NCBI GenBank assembly: GCA_039939375.1 | Contig: JBDVJO010000011.1 | Coordinates: 868,001 to 932,000, forward strand | Direction of reading: 5' to 3' | DNA length: 64,000 nucleotides | Source of the DNA: Paracrocinitomix sp039939375 | GTDB taxonomy: Bacteria; Bacteroidota; Bacteroidia; Flavobacteriales_D; Crocinitomicaceae | Shown: piece by piece, positions 8,704 to 18,488 of the stretch | Position numbering within the stretch: the stretch's first letter is position 1 | Layout: each line of letters opens with the position of its first letter | The notes under the pieces: generated by a model | Told to the model about the DNA's origin: nothing | The model's input: only the letters and a program-made list of their open reading frames with translations | The model's database searches: none | Program-made: the position numbers and the translations under genes

Positions 8704-9741
8704 ATGGAGAAGAGAACAGAATTAGAGCAATTAGGTGAGTTTGGATTAATCGACAGGCTAACAAAAGACACTAAAAAGTATCATGATAACACTGTAAAAG
8801 GGGTTGGGGATGATGCTGCAGTTATTGATGCTGGAGATAAATTTATGTTGGTGTCAACGGATATGTTGGTAGAAGGGATTCATTTTGATTTGACCTACGT
8901 TCCTTTGATGCATTTAGGGTATAAGGCAGCAATTGTCAATTTTTCTGACATCTATGCAATGAACGGAGATGTTACACAAATTACAGTTTCAATAGCCTTG
9001 TCAAATAGATTTTCAATAGAGGCGGTGGATGAGATTTATAAAGGAATTCATAAAGCGTGTGAATTATATCAGGTGGATTTAGTTGGAGGGGATACAACTT
9101 CTTCAACTTCAGGTTTGATTATTTCAATCACCGCAATTGGTGAAGTTCAGAAAGAAGAAATTGTTTACCGTTCAGGTGCCAATGAAAATGATTTATTGGT
9201 GGTTTCAGGTGATTTGGGTGGAGCTTACATGGGGTTACAGGTGTTAGAGAGAGAAAAGCTGGTTTACAAAGACAATCCAGAAATGCAACCTCAGTTAGAA
9301 GGGGTAGATTATATTCTTGAGCGCCAGTTAAAACCTGAAGCAAGAAAAGACATTGTTCATTACTTGAAAGAGTTGGGCATAAAACCAACCTCAATGATTG
9401 ATGTTTCTGATGGATTAGCTTCTGAAGCAATGCACTTAGCCTATTCAAGCGATAAAGGGGTTGTTATTTTTGATGAGAAGATTCCTACCGATCAAGAAAC
9501 TTATAACCAAGCAAGAGAGTTTAGCATTGATGCCAGTACAGCTGCCTTAAATGGAGGAGAAGATTATGAATTGTTGTTTTCGATTTCTCAGGCCGATTAC
9601 GAAAAAATAAAAGATACCGAGCATCTTACAATTATCGGTCATTTTACAGATAAAGCTAGTGGATATACGATAGTGGATAGAGGAGGTACAGTAATCCCTT
9701 TACAAGCGCAAGGTTGGAATCATTTTAATGAAGAAGAATGA
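8704..9741 (+). CDS. thiL: thiamine-monophosphate kinase
   Basis: Phosphorylates thiamine monophosphate to the active cofactor thiamine diphosphate using ATP. The 345-residue product shows the family hallmarks GVGDDAAV (metal and ATP binding), STDMLVEGIHFDL, VGGDTTSS and the C-terminal MIDVSDGLASEA and NGGEDYELLF motifs. I chose the ATG at 8704 (MEKRTELEQL). A TTG-initiated version from 8671 would run through the fumC terminator hairpin and adds residues with no family support. The stop overlaps the start of the next gene by four bases (ATGA), so the two are probably co-translated. Confidence 0.94.
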   Translation: MEKRTELEQLGEFGLIDRLTKDTKKYHDNTVKGVGDDAAVIDAGDKFMLVSTDMLVEGIHFDLTYVPLMHLGYKAAIVNFSDIYAMNGDVTQITVSIALSNRFSIEAVDEIYKGIHKACELYQVDLVGGDTTSSTSGLIISITAIGEVQKEEIVYRSGANENDLLVVSGDLGGAYMGLQVLEREKLVYKDNPEMQPQLEGVDYILERQLKPEARKDIVHYLKELGIKPTSMIDVSDGLASEAMHLAYSSDKGVVIFDEKIPTDQETYNQAREFSIDASTAALNGGEDYELLFSISQADYEKIKDTEHLTIIGHFTDKASGYTIVDRGGTVIPLQAQGWNHFNEEE

Positions 9742-10295
9742 TCGCTAACTACTTAAATAGTGTCATCAAACAATTTGAATATTACAAATCACTTGGTGAT
9801 AAGACGTTAGTTCAATTAGAAGAAGATGATTTCCAATTTCAGTTAGATGATGAATCAAATTCTATTGCAATTATTGTGAACCACATGTGGGGCAACATGA
9901 TGTCAAGATGGACAAATTTTTTAACTGAAGATGGCGAAAAAGAATGGCGCCAGAGAGATTTAGAATTTGCGGATCAAATAAAAACAAAAGAGCAGTTGAT
10001 AGAAAAGTGGGAGCAAGGGTGGATGTGTTTATTTCAAGCCTTATACAGTGTTACTCCCTCTAATTTTGAAAAACCTATTTTTATAAGAAATCAAAAGCAT
10101 TCTATAATTGAAGCTGTGAATAGGCAAATGAGTCATTATGCATATCATGTTGGTCAAATTGTTCTTATTGGTAAACATATCAAAGCTGAACACTGGGAAA
10201 GTCTATCTATTCCAAAAGGAGGATCTGCCGCTTTTAACAGTGAAAAATTTTCTAAAGGAAAACATGATGGTCATTTCACAGATGACATCAAATAA
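9738..10295 (+). CDS. DUF1572 / DinB-superfamily protein
   Basis: A 185-residue protein resembling DUF1572, a branch of the DinB four-helix bundle metalloenzyme-like superfamily. The pattern of histidines expected for the metal site is present: NHMWGN near residue 49 and SHYAYHVGQI near 132-136. Relatives include thiol-dependent transferases (bacillithiol or mycothiol users), but the substrate here cannot be read from sequence. It overlaps thiL by four bases and is followed by a strong bidirectional terminator. A link to thiamine metabolism is not implied by anything except position. Confidence 0.78.
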   Translation: MIANYLNSVIKQFEYYKSLGDKTLVQLEEDDFQFQLDDESNSIAIIVNHMWGNMMSRWTNFLTEDGEKEWRQRDLEFADQIKTKEQLIEKWEQGWMCLFQALYSVTPSNFEKPIFIRNQKHSIIEAVNRQMSHYAYHVGQIVLIGKHIKAEHWESLSIPKGGSAAFNSEKFSKGKHDGHFTDDIK

Positions 10296-10309
10296 AATAG
10301 CTTAAACAA

Positions 10310-10342
10310 AAAAAAGCCTTGAGAATTTCTCAAGGCTTTTTT
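10310..10342. terminator. bidirectional intrinsic terminator
   Basis: An approximately 15-bp inverted repeat (10310-10324 with 10328-10342) with an ATT loop, flanked by A and T tracts. It lies between convergent genes and should serve both. Confidence 0.9.
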
Positions 10343-10361
10343 GTTTTCTAAATATTCAGTT

Positions 10362-13300
10362 CTACAATCCTGATCCAACTATATGAGTGAATCCTTGACC
10401 GCTAAACGCAGTGTTGTCTGTTGATACACCTGAGTATGTGTAGTAGTAAATTCCGTCAGGAAGTGGATCTCCATTAAAGTCGGTTCCATCCCATTCATCA
10501 TTGATATCTGTCATGATGTGCACTACAACTCCCCATCTATTTACAATTGTACATTCAAATGTTGCAACGGCTTGTGCCCAGTTTGCAAAGGTGAATACAT
10601 CATTGTCTCCATCATTATTTGGAGTAAAGATGTTTACTGGCGTAAATTGTAACGGATCGTAAATAATCATGGTGTTACAAGATGTATCTGTACATCCATT
10701 TTTGTTTATGGCTACTAAGCACACTTCAAACTCTCCCGCTTGTGTGAAACAAGTATCAAAAGTTTCAGCGTAATCATGTGAAATTTGCCATCCTAATCCT
10801 GGGTCAGCAGCATCATAGTTCAAGTTCCAGAAGAACGTTGTATCCGCATTCGGGTTATTCGGGTTAGCATAGTTTTCAGATGTATTTGTGAATTCAATAC
10901 AAACCTCTGCAGTTCCTTCATAAATTCCTGGACTTAAGAATTGATCAGAATCAATGTCATAAGAAGCAACAGGATTTAAAGAATCTAATGTTACTGTGTC
11001 TGTCAAAATACATCCGTAGTTATCTTGAACTAAGATATAGTAGTCTCCAGGATTTAAACCACCCCAAGTTGTGTTGTTTGAAGTTTGGTTTGTTTGAAGA
11101 TTTGTCCAAGTGTAAGTATAATCAGGAGTTCCTCCTCCGGCAGCAGCGAACACAACTCCGTTACCAGATTGGTATCCGTATTGTCTACAATAAGCTTCTT
11201 CAGAACCAATTTCAGTAAATTCTAACTCTGGTGGATAAGCAATTGAGAAATCAAATGTTTTATCACATCCATTTTGATCATTAATAGTTAAGGTATAAGA
11301 ACCTTCTCCTAAGTGATTGATCCAAGTAGTTCCAATTCCATTAGGGTTACCAGATGGGTTTGGTGTCCAGAAGTAAGCAATTTGGTTATATGCACCAGTT
11401 GCATTATAAACTGTGTCTACTGTTGCTAATCCTGTAGGTTGACCATAACATAATGGTTGGTCAATTACTAAGTCGATATCCAATTCACCTGGGTGAATTA
11501 ACTCGATTGAATCTAAAACATAACATCCGTTAGCGTCAGTGATGTCAGCATAATACCAACCTTGACCTAATGTGTTTGCTGTATTTGTGTTTCCAGGGTT
11601 AAGAATTGTTTGAGATGCGTCCCAAATTTGGTAAACATTTCCACCATTTCCACCTGTAGCATTTACAGTTACTGATCCATCTGAGAATTGGTAACAAGTA
11701 GGATCGTTGTAATTCCAATCAACTTGTAATTCGTCCGGTTCAAATACTGTGAATATTTCAGACCAAGGACATCCGTCAGCATCAGTAACTGATACAATCC
11801 ATTGTCCTCCGTAAAGATCATCTACTTCTGAATCTGGGTTTCCACCAGCTACACCTGAAACAGTTTCAGAGAAGTGAATTCCTGAAGTGTGCGTCCAAAC
11901 AACATCATAAGGACCCGTTGGTACTGGTAAACTTTCAATATCAGTTACATAAGCACCACCGTCATTCATCCCAAAACAAGTAACATCTCTTAATGAATCC
12001 ATTACAAATGTTGGTGAAGGTACGTTTCCGTCTGTTCCAACAGTAATGGCAGTGTCTACCATACATCCGTCAGAGTTTGTTACGTTTAAGAAGTAAGATC
12101 CTGGTTGAACACCTAAGAAATCACCATCATTTTGAGGTCCGATAACTGCAGTTCCAGTTAACGTGTAAGTCATTGTTGGATCGTCTGGAAGAATATGAAC
12201 TTCTCCAGGAACGAATCCACCTAAACCAGGACAAGATACCGCATTAACGATTCCAATGTCTGTAAGTGTTACAGTTCCCATTTCAACTTTCACTGAATCC
12301 ACGATATTGTAACATCCGTCAGATACGTTCATGTAATACCAAGTTTCAACGTTTGGAGATACTGAAATATCCTCAGTGATTTCACCAGTTGGTTGCCAAT
12401 CAATAACAACACTTCCCGGATCATAAGGGTTGTTGATAGTTGCATCAATATCTGCAACATCCCCAGGACAAATTGTAAATGTGTTAAAGTTGAAATCAAT
12501 AGTAGGCACCGGAGCTGCATTCAAGGTGACGTTGACAGTTGTGTCTTGTACCATTCCGCATTCATCAGTTACTGTTACTGTATAGGTTTGAGTTCCGTTA
12601 ATGTTTCCTGGTAATGCCGCCGTTGCGTTAGAACCATAAATTCCCCAATCAAAAGATAAGTTAGGAATACCTCCGTCTGTGTAAGCTGTAACATCTACAG
12701 TTGATTGCGGACAATCAATAATGATATCATCAGCAAATACGTTATAAGAAGGTGGGTTGTCAATAATGTTGATAGAAGCACTTACTGTCATAGTATCTCC
12801 ACATGGAGTTAGGTAGTAAGTTTCAATAATTAAAGTCTCCGTTGACTCTGGCAAGGCATCAGCTAATGCGTCAATAGTTACCGTTAAGGTATCTTGTCCA
12901 GGAGGAATTGTATAGTTAGGAGAAATGGTCGTGTAATCTGTACCGTTAGTAGCTGTACCGTTTACGTTAATTGATACAGTGTAAGAAGAATCTGTATATC
13001 CATCCGGCTTGATGAAGTTAATAGCCGCTGAAGTACATCCTTCAATTAATTCGTTCCCAACTAATGGGTCTCCGTTGATATCAACTAATTCAATTGCGAT
13101 ATCTGGAGAGTTTGAACTAAATGAGTTTGACTCTAAAAATACTGCTGAATCAAATGCTGTATCACCTGCATCCCCAATAACTAATTTGATATGATAAGTT
13201 TCACCACATTGAACAGAAGCAGCAGCTTGTAAAACTACAGTATGCGCATCAAATTGTAAGTCTGGCGAACCAGTTGGATTATCTGTTAAATAAGCACAGT

Positions 13301-13937
13301 TTGTACATGGTCCAGTATTTGAAGAACCGTTATTAAGGTTGTTCATTGTTACTGGTAAATTTCCAGTTCCCGGTACAATTGCAATATTCTCTCCACCATT
13401 TTGGAAAGTTCCTGCGAATCCAGGTCCAGAAATAATAAATCCAAATCCATCATTAAAAGATGAAGTTGAATATTCGTGATACTCTTCAGAAGCGAAAATG
13501 TAATTAAATACGATTGAATCTCCTGTTGGAACGAAATCAAATTCTAATATCGCCTCATTGTTCATAGTGTATGGGCTACCAATTTGAGCTAAATCCACAT
13601 CATTCGGGTCCGGAGCAACACCGTTATTGTTTGTTGACGAACCTGAATTATTAGGTCCAACACAAACTTGAGCGTCTCCAGTTGCTAAAACTAATCCTGT
13701 TAATATTGGGAAAGTTGTTCCATTTGCATCATAAAAACCAACTTGGGTTTGAATGGCTTGCGCTAAAGGCGTTGAAGCATTAAATTGAACATTTGAAACC
13801 GTAACACCGGTTCCAACCAAAACATTTTGAACTAATTCCTCAGGAGTTTGTGTGGCATTATCAACGACAATTTGTCCTTGAGACACATACCCCGTTAGTA
13901 GGAAAACTAAACTAAGGAATAAACTATTTTTCTTCAT
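10362..13937 (-). CDS. giant secreted choice-of-anchor L protein with SprB-like repeats and gliding-type C-terminal domain
   Basis: A 1191-residue cell-surface candidate. After the signal peptide (about 1-21), residues of about 25-270 match the choice-of-anchor L domain (ATPLAQAIQ-like start, FIFASEEYHEYS, FNDGFGFIISGPG, QCGETYHIKLVIGD). A Calx-beta-like segment follows (GTDYTTISPNYTIPPGQDTL near 330-370). From about 690 to 980 come SprB-type repeats with the phrases VTCFGMNDGGA, PTCYQFSDGSV, QPLCYGQPTG and a repeated ITDANGCYV/NDQNGCDK. The last about 90 residues form the type B T9SS signal (VNIFTPNNDGDNDVF, IVNRWGVVVH, WDGTDFNG). SprB repeats belong to gliding adhesins, so adhesion or gliding is the best guess. 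Confidence 0.85.
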   Translation of the reverse strand: MKKNSLFLSLVFLLTGYVSQGQIVVDNATQTPEELVQNVLVGTGVTVSNVQFNASTPLAQAIQTQVGFYDANGTTFPILTGLVLATGDAQVCVGPNNSGSSTNNNGVAPDPNDVDLAQIGSPYTMNNEAILEFDFVPTGDSIVFNYIFASEEYHEYSTSSFNDGFGFIISGPGFAGTFQNGGENIAIVPGTGNLPVTMNNLNNGSSNTGPCTNCAYLTDNPTGSPDLQFDAHTVVLQAAASVQCGETYHIKLVIGDAGDTAFDSAVFLESNSFSSNSPDIAIELVDINGDPLVGNELIEGCTSAAINFIKPDGYTDSSYTVSINVNGTATNGTDYTTISPNYTIPPGQDTLTVTIDALADALPESTETLIIETYYLTPCGDTMTVSASINIIDNPPSYNVFADDIIIDCPQSTVDVTAYTDGGIPNLSFDWGIYGSNATAALPGNINGTQTYTVTVTDECGMVQDTTVNVTLNAAPVPTIDFNFNTFTICPGDVADIDATINNPYDPGSVVIDWQPTGEITEDISVSPNVETWYYMNVSDGCYNIVDSVKVEMGTVTLTDIGIVNAVSCPGLGGFVPGEVHILPDDPTMTYTLTGTAVIGPQNDGDFLGVQPGSYFLNVTNSDGCMVDTAITVGTDGNVPSPTFVMDSLRDVTCFGMNDGGAYVTDIESLPVPTGPYDVVWTHTSGIHFSETVSGVAGGNPDSEVDDLYGGQWIVSVTDADGCPWSEIFTVFEPDELQVDWNYNDPTCYQFSDGSVTVNATGGNGGNVYQIWDASQTILNPGNTNTANTLGQGWYYADITDANGCYVLDSIELIHPGELDIDLVIDQPLCYGQPTGLATVDTVYNATGAYNQIAYFWTPNPSGNPNGIGTTWINHLGEGSYTLTINDQNGCDKTFDFSIAYPPELEFTEIGSEEAYCRQYGYQSGNGVVFAAAGGGTPDYTYTWTNLQTNQTSNNTTWGGLNPGDYYILVQDNYGCILTDTVTLDSLNPVASYDIDSDQFLSPGIYEGTAEVCIEFTNTSENYANPNNPNADTTFFWNLNYDAADPGLGWQISHDYAETFDTCFTQAGEFEVCLVAINKNGCTDTSCNTMIIYDPLQFTPVNIFTPNNDGDNDVFTFANWAQAVATFECTIVNRWGVVVHIMTDINDEWDGTDFNGDPLPDGIYYYTYSGVSTDNTAFSGQGFTHIVGSGL

Positions 13938-14078
13938 CTTTTCGAGTATTTTTTGAATATCACTGCTTCTAAGACAGAGTTCAAATCAAAAAGGTTGCAT
14001 CAGAAACATTTTTTTTTCGAATAAGTTGCTTTTGTCTCATTAAACAATTGCTATTTTTACAGAAACAGAAAAGAATAA

Positions 14079-15467
14079 ATGGTAAACGATTATATAAATT
14101 CAAACAAAGACAGATTTCTTAACGAACTAATTGAGATTTTAAAAATCCCTTCTATCAGTGCAGATTCTGCATATAAAGGAGATGTTTTAAAAATGGCAAA
14201 AGCTTTGGTTGAGAAAATGGAGGAAGCAGGCGCTGAGAATATTGGCTTAATTGAAACGGAAGGGCATCCTATTGTTTATGGAGATAAGATTATTGATCCA
14301 AAATTACCTACTGTTTTAGTGTACGGACATTATGACGTACAGCCGCCAGATCCAATTGAACTTTGGGAGTCTGGTCCGTTTGAACCGGTGATCAAAAAAA
14401 CTGAAATTCATCCAGAAGGTGCGGTTTTTGCTCGTGGCGCATGTGATGATAAAGGTCAGATGTATATGCAAGTTAAAGCATTTGAAGCAATGGTGAAAAC
14501 GAACAACTTACCGTGTAACGTTAAGTTTTTGATTGAAGGTGAAGAAGAAGTTGGATCAGAAAATTTAGAAGATGTATTGGTTGCAAACGCAGAAAAGTTC
14601 AAAGCGGATGTGATCTTGGTTTCTGATACAGGAATTATGGCCAATGATATTCCAACGATTACTACTGGATTAAGAGGTTTGAGTTATGTTGAGGTAGAAG
14701 TTACTGGTCCTAACAGAGATTTGCATTCCGGCTTATATGGAGGTGCCGTAGCGAATCCTATCAATGCTTTATCTGAAATGATCAGTAATTTAAAAGATGA
14801 GAATGGTCATATTACTATTCCTGGCTTCTATGATAATGTAGAGACAATCAGTGATGAAGAGAAGATGCTAATGGCGAACGCACCCTTTTCTGATGATGAT
14901 TACTGTAAAGCATTAGGAATAAAAGAAGTAGCCGGAGAGGCGGGATATTCTACACTTGAAAGAGCGACTGTTCGTCCAACTTTAGATGTTAACGGCATTT
15001 GGGGTGGATATATAGGTGAAGGGGCAAAAACGGTTATCCCTTCAAAAGCAAATGCTAAGATTTCAATGCGTTTAGTTCCTCATCAAGATTTTAACAGAAT
15101 TACAGAATTATTTCAAAAATATTTTGAATCTATTGCACCAGCTGGAGTCACAGTGAAAGTAACGCCACACCACGGAGGAGAACCAGCAGTTACGCCGGTA
15201 GATTCAGTTGAATATAAAGCAGCCAGCATGGCTATGGAATCAACTTTTGGTAAGGTTCCTATTCCTTTAAGGTCAGGAGGGTCTATTCCAATCATTGCCA
15301 TGTTTGAACGAGTACTTGGAGTTAAAACAGTCTTATTTGGTTTTGGATTAGATTCTGATGCTATTCATTCACCAAATGAGCACTACGGATTATTTAATTT
15401 TTACAAAGGCATAGAAACAATTCCATTGTTTTATCAGAACTACGCCAAAATGAAATCAATGTCATGA
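14079..15467 (+). CDS. M20 family dipeptidase
   Basis: A 462-residue zinc-dependent exopeptidase of the M20 (ArgE/DapE/carnosinase-like) family. Metal ligands are visible: His84 and Asp86 in VYGHYDVQPP, Asp in ARGACDDKGQ, and the EGEEEVGS motif that carries the catalytic glutamate and a ligand; the late HSPNEHYG motif provides the last histidine. A dimerisation domain lies between (GLYGGAVANP to GGYIGEGAKTVIPS). It has no signal peptide, so it is cytoplasmic and probably works in peptide turnover. It overlaps the next gene by four bases. Confidence 0.92.
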   Translation: MVNDYINSNKDRFLNELIEILKIPSISADSAYKGDVLKMAKALVEKMEEAGAENIGLIETEGHPIVYGDKIIDPKLPTVLVYGHYDVQPPDPIELWESGPFEPVIKKTEIHPEGAVFARGACDDKGQMYMQVKAFEAMVKTNNLPCNVKFLIEGEEEVGSENLEDVLVANAEKFKADVILVSDTGIMANDIPTITTGLRGLSYVEVEVTGPNRDLHSGLYGGAVANPINALSEMISNLKDENGHITIPGFYDNVETISDEEKMLMANAPFSDDDYCKALGIKEVAGEAGYSTLERATVRPTLDVNGIWGGYIGEGAKTVIPSKANAKISMRLVPHQDFNRITELFQKYFESIAPAGVTVKVTPHHGGEPAVTPVDSVEYKAASMAMESTFGKVPIPLRSGGSIPIIAMFERVLGVKTVLFGFGLDSDAIHSPNEHYGLFNFYKGIETIPLFYQNYAKMKSMS

Positions 15468-15961
15468 AAATAGTTGTTGTTACTTTATTTATATTTTTTG
15501 GATATAGCGCTTTAGCTAATGTTCAGTCAAGAAAACCAAATTCTACTCAATTTGAAGATTTAATCTTTGAGGGAATGGAAAATTTCACAGTAGAAAAAAG
15601 TAACGACAAGGTGCATATTGGCTTCGATTATATAATTGAAAACCCAAACAAATTGAACTTGGTGATTAAGCCTTCAGCTTTGTTTTTAACGATTGCAGAT
15701 AAAGACTGTGGTTGGGTAAGAATAGATGAAAAAATTAAATTGAAAAAGAAAACAAAAGGATCATACCCCTTTGTTTTAGTGGGGGACGCTAGCAATTTTG
15801 TGAAGAGTTCATTCGCATCCATCTGGAATTTGATAACGGGAAAGGGAATCGCTTTCAACATTAAAGGAGATATAAGTGCAGGAATTGCTATTTTCAAAAA
15901 GAAATGGCCTGTAGACTATACCTACAATATGACTAATGAAGAATTTATGTCTTTTTTCTAA
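15464..15961 (+). CDS. secreted LEA14-like (WHy domain) protein, putative
   Basis: A 165-residue exported protein with a signal peptide (about 1-19). The body has the phrases FDYIIENPNKLNLVIKPSAL and FNIKGDISAGIAIFKK, which resemble the LEA type 2/WHy beta-sandwich (NPN-x motif followed by an internal-domain strand). Function of the bacterial members is not established; they are thought to be envelope or stress associated. The gene starts inside the stop of the dipeptidase gene (ATGA) and is 9 bases before ddl, suggesting one operon. Confidence 0.6.
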   Translation: MKIVVVTLFIFFGYSALANVQSRKPNSTQFEDLIFEGMENFTVEKSNDKVHIGFDYIIENPNKLNLVIKPSALFLTIADKDCGWVRIDEKIKLKKKTKGSYPFVLVGDASNFVKSSFASIWNLITGKGIAFNIKGDISAGIAIFKKKWPVDYTYNMTNEEFMSFF

Positions 15962-15970
15962 TTAAGATAA

Positions 15971-16939
15971 ATGAAAAAGAAAGTTGCGATAGTATATGGC
16001 GGATACTCTTCTGAGTACAAAATATCTCAGAAAAGTGCAGGAATGATTTTCGAAGCGATTGATTCGGAATTGTTTGATCCTTATTTAGTTGAGATTAGCG
16101 AAAAATCTTGGCATGTACATCATCAAGGTGGCGTTTTCCCAATTGATAAAAATAAATTCACTTTTCTAAAGAACGAAGAGGTTTATGCTTTTGATTTGGC
16201 ATTAATAACAATACACGGAACCCCTGGTGAAGATGGTAAATTACAAGCATACTTTGATATGATTGGATTAAAGTATGTGAATTCTAATGCCTTTGCCGCT
16301 TCATTATCCTTTAATAAATGGGCTTGTAATAGTTTTTTAAGAGCCTTTGGGATCGCCACTGCTAAAGCTATTTTAATACGTAGAGGAGAAACACCTAATC
16401 CTATTGAAATTGCAGATGAACTTGGGTTCCCATGCTTTGTAAAACCGAATGATGGGGGGTCAAGTTTTGGAATCTCAAAAGTAAAAACCTTAATGGAAAT
16501 GCCAGATGCTATCGGTAAAGCGTTTTCAGAAGGAGATGAAGTTGTAATTGAATCCTTCTTAGAAGGAAGAGAAATTACATGTGGATTATATTCAGATAAA
16601 AATGGCGTTTACGCCTTGCCGTTAACAGAGATTGTTACTGAAAACGATTACTTTGATTACGAAGCAAAGTACGAAGGGAAATCAAATGAAATTACGCCTG
16701 CCGAAATCTCTGCAGAATTGACAAAGTTAATTCAAGACACTTCAAAAAACATTTATAGACGTATAGGTTTGAAAGGATTTGCGAGAATAGATTATATCGT
16801 GAACGCAGAAGGAATACCAAACTTGATTGAGGTCAATACTAACCCTGGTATGTCAAAAGAAAGTATTGTACCGCAAATGATCCGTGCTAACAATCAATCA
16901 GTCAAAGAAGTACTTACAGCGATATTATCAGATTGTTAA
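15971..16939 (+). CDS. ddl: D-alanine--D-alanine ligase
   Basis: Joins two D-alanines with ATP to make the dipeptide terminus of the peptidoglycan precursor. The 322-residue length is typical for Bacteroidota. N-terminal VAIVYGGYSSEYKIS, the ITIHGTPGEDGKLQ loop, the ATP-grasp motifs CFVKPNDGGSSFGISKV and VVIESFLEGREITCG, and the C-terminal ligand motif GFARIDYIV...LIEVNTNPGMS are all intact. The usual EHS serine motif near the N-terminus appears as SSEYKIS. It closes the dipeptidase-LEA-ddl gene group. Confidence 0.95.
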   Translation: MKKKVAIVYGGYSSEYKISQKSAGMIFEAIDSELFDPYLVEISEKSWHVHHQGGVFPIDKNKFTFLKNEEVYAFDLALITIHGTPGEDGKLQAYFDMIGLKYVNSNAFAASLSFNKWACNSFLRAFGIATAKAILIRRGETPNPIEIADELGFPCFVKPNDGGSSFGISKVKTLMEMPDAIGKAFSEGDEVVIESFLEGREITCGLYSDKNGVYALPLTEIVTENDYFDYEAKYEGKSNEITPAEISAELTKLIQDTSKNIYRRIGLKGFARIDYIVNAEGIPNLIEVNTNPGMSKESIVPQMIRANNQSVKEVLTAILSDC

Positions 16940-16984
16940 TCTAAATTTACTTGTGTATTAAGCGGATGATTTGTAAATTTCATC

Positions 16985-18457
16985 ATGCGAAAAATTTTTA
17001 CCCTACTTTTCTTGCTTGCAGGAATAACAAGTTTTGCTCAAAATTTAGATACCAATAGGTATAAAGAGTCCATATTTACATCCTTATTGCAGTCTGATAT
17101 TCAATATGGTTCTGCTCCGCAATGGGTATGGCCTTATTGGAATGAGGACCTCTTCTTAGATGTTTTTCAACCAAACGGAGATTTAAATTCAAATCGTCCG
17201 TTAATCATTTTTGCCCATGCCGGTGGATTCGTGAATGGCTCAAAAGATGTAGATAATATGCATGCTATCTGTGATACTTTTGCCAGAAAAGGGTTTGTAA
17301 CGACAACCATAGATTACAGAAAGGGTTTTAATCCGCTTGATGAGGAAAGCGCAGAAAGAGCAGTTTACAGGGCTGTTCAAGATGGTAAAGCGGCTGTTAG
17401 ATATTTTAAAGAAAACATGAGTTTGTATGATATTGATACGAACAATATTTTCTTTGGTGGGATGTCTGCAGGGGGATTTGTGGCCTACCATGTTGCTTAT
17501 CTAGATGAAGAGTCAGAAAGACCAGCAAGTACTTATGGAGGAGGAACAGTGAACGACTTAGGTTGTGCTGATTGTGCTGGTAATTCCTTTAATCACACAT
17601 CAGAAGTAAAAGCCGTTTTAGATTATTGGGGAGCAACTATTGATACCACTTTTATGCAGGCGGGGGATGTACCAATCATGATCATGCACGGAACAGAAGA
17701 TCCAACAGTACCTTATAATGTTGGGAATCCTTTTGGCTTAACAACCTTACCAACAACTTATGGCGCTTTGCCAATCAGTAATCAAGCTGAAGCGGTTGGG
17801 GTACCCTATGAAATGTATATTAACAATATGGATATTCATATGATGGGAGGTTCCAGCAATGGCACCTGGAGTCCTGCTCCAAATGATTTTTGGGGCGATA
17901 CTCTTTTACCATTTACAGAAAATTTCATTTTTGATTTGATCAAACCTATTACTGGTAAAATAAGCCCAGATACAGTTTATTTAGGATTGAACGAGATGTA
18001 TACGTTTGAGGTGTCAAACACGGCTCAATCAGAATATGTATGGGATTTTAATTCGGCAGATATTTTAGAGGTAACAAATAATAATGAAGCTACTTTAGAA
18101 TTGCAGTTTATCACGCCAGGTACTTATGAGGTAAAAACAATTGAATTCAATGATTTGCTTGTAGCGGGTGACGAGCAAAATTTTGTTGCTATAGTTTCTG
18201 ATGATGTGAGTTTTGATGAACTATCAAGTGTAGAATTAAACTTATTTCCAAACCCTGCATCCAATATTATCAATGTTGAATCTTCTGAATGGATGCTTGA
18301 TCTTCAATTGATTGATATGACCGGGAAAATTCTAAGAGCAGAAACGATAGAATCCGATTTTCACCAATTAGATTTGTCTGATTTAATCCCAGGATTTTAC
18401 TTTTTAAATGTCAATACAGAATTCGGGACGCATACTGTAAAGTTTTCTAAGCTTTAA
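16985..18457 (+). CDS. secreted alpha/beta hydrolase (carboxylesterase-like) with T9SS type A sorting domain
   Basis: A 490-residue exported esterase candidate. After a signal peptide (about 1-18) the hydrolase domain shows the oxyanion-hole region FAHAGGFVNGSK, the nucleophile elbow GGMSAGGF (catalytic Ser in GxSxG) and IMHGTEDPTVPY supplying the acid. The catalytic His is probably in NNMDIHMMGG. Residues of about 310-400 are a PKD-like linker (YVWDFNSADI, TPGTYEVKTIE). The C-terminus LFPNPASNIINVE to THTVKFSKL is a type A T9SS signal. It probably degrades an ester outside the cell; the substrate is unknown. Confidence 0.88.
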   Translation: MRKIFTLLFLLAGITSFAQNLDTNRYKESIFTSLLQSDIQYGSAPQWVWPYWNEDLFLDVFQPNGDLNSNRPLIIFAHAGGFVNGSKDVDNMHAICDTFARKGFVTTTIDYRKGFNPLDEESAERAVYRAVQDGKAAVRYFKENMSLYDIDTNNIFFGGMSAGGFVAYHVAYLDEESERPASTYGGGTVNDLGCADCAGNSFNHTSEVKAVLDYWGATIDTTFMQAGDVPIMIMHGTEDPTVPYNVGNPFGLTTLPTTYGALPISNQAEAVGVPYEMYINNMDIHMMGGSSNGTWSPAPNDFWGDTLLPFTENFIFDLIKPITGKISPDTVYLGLNEMYTFEVSNTAQSEYVWDFNSADILEVTNNNEATLELQFITPGTYEVKTIEFNDLLVAGDEQNFVAIVSDDVSFDELSSVELNLFPNPASNIINVESSEWMLDLQLIDMTGKILRAETIESDFHQLDLSDLIPGFYFLNVNTEFGTHTVKFSKL

Positions 18458-18488
18458 ACAACTGTCTAGGTAGCCCTTCGTCAATTAG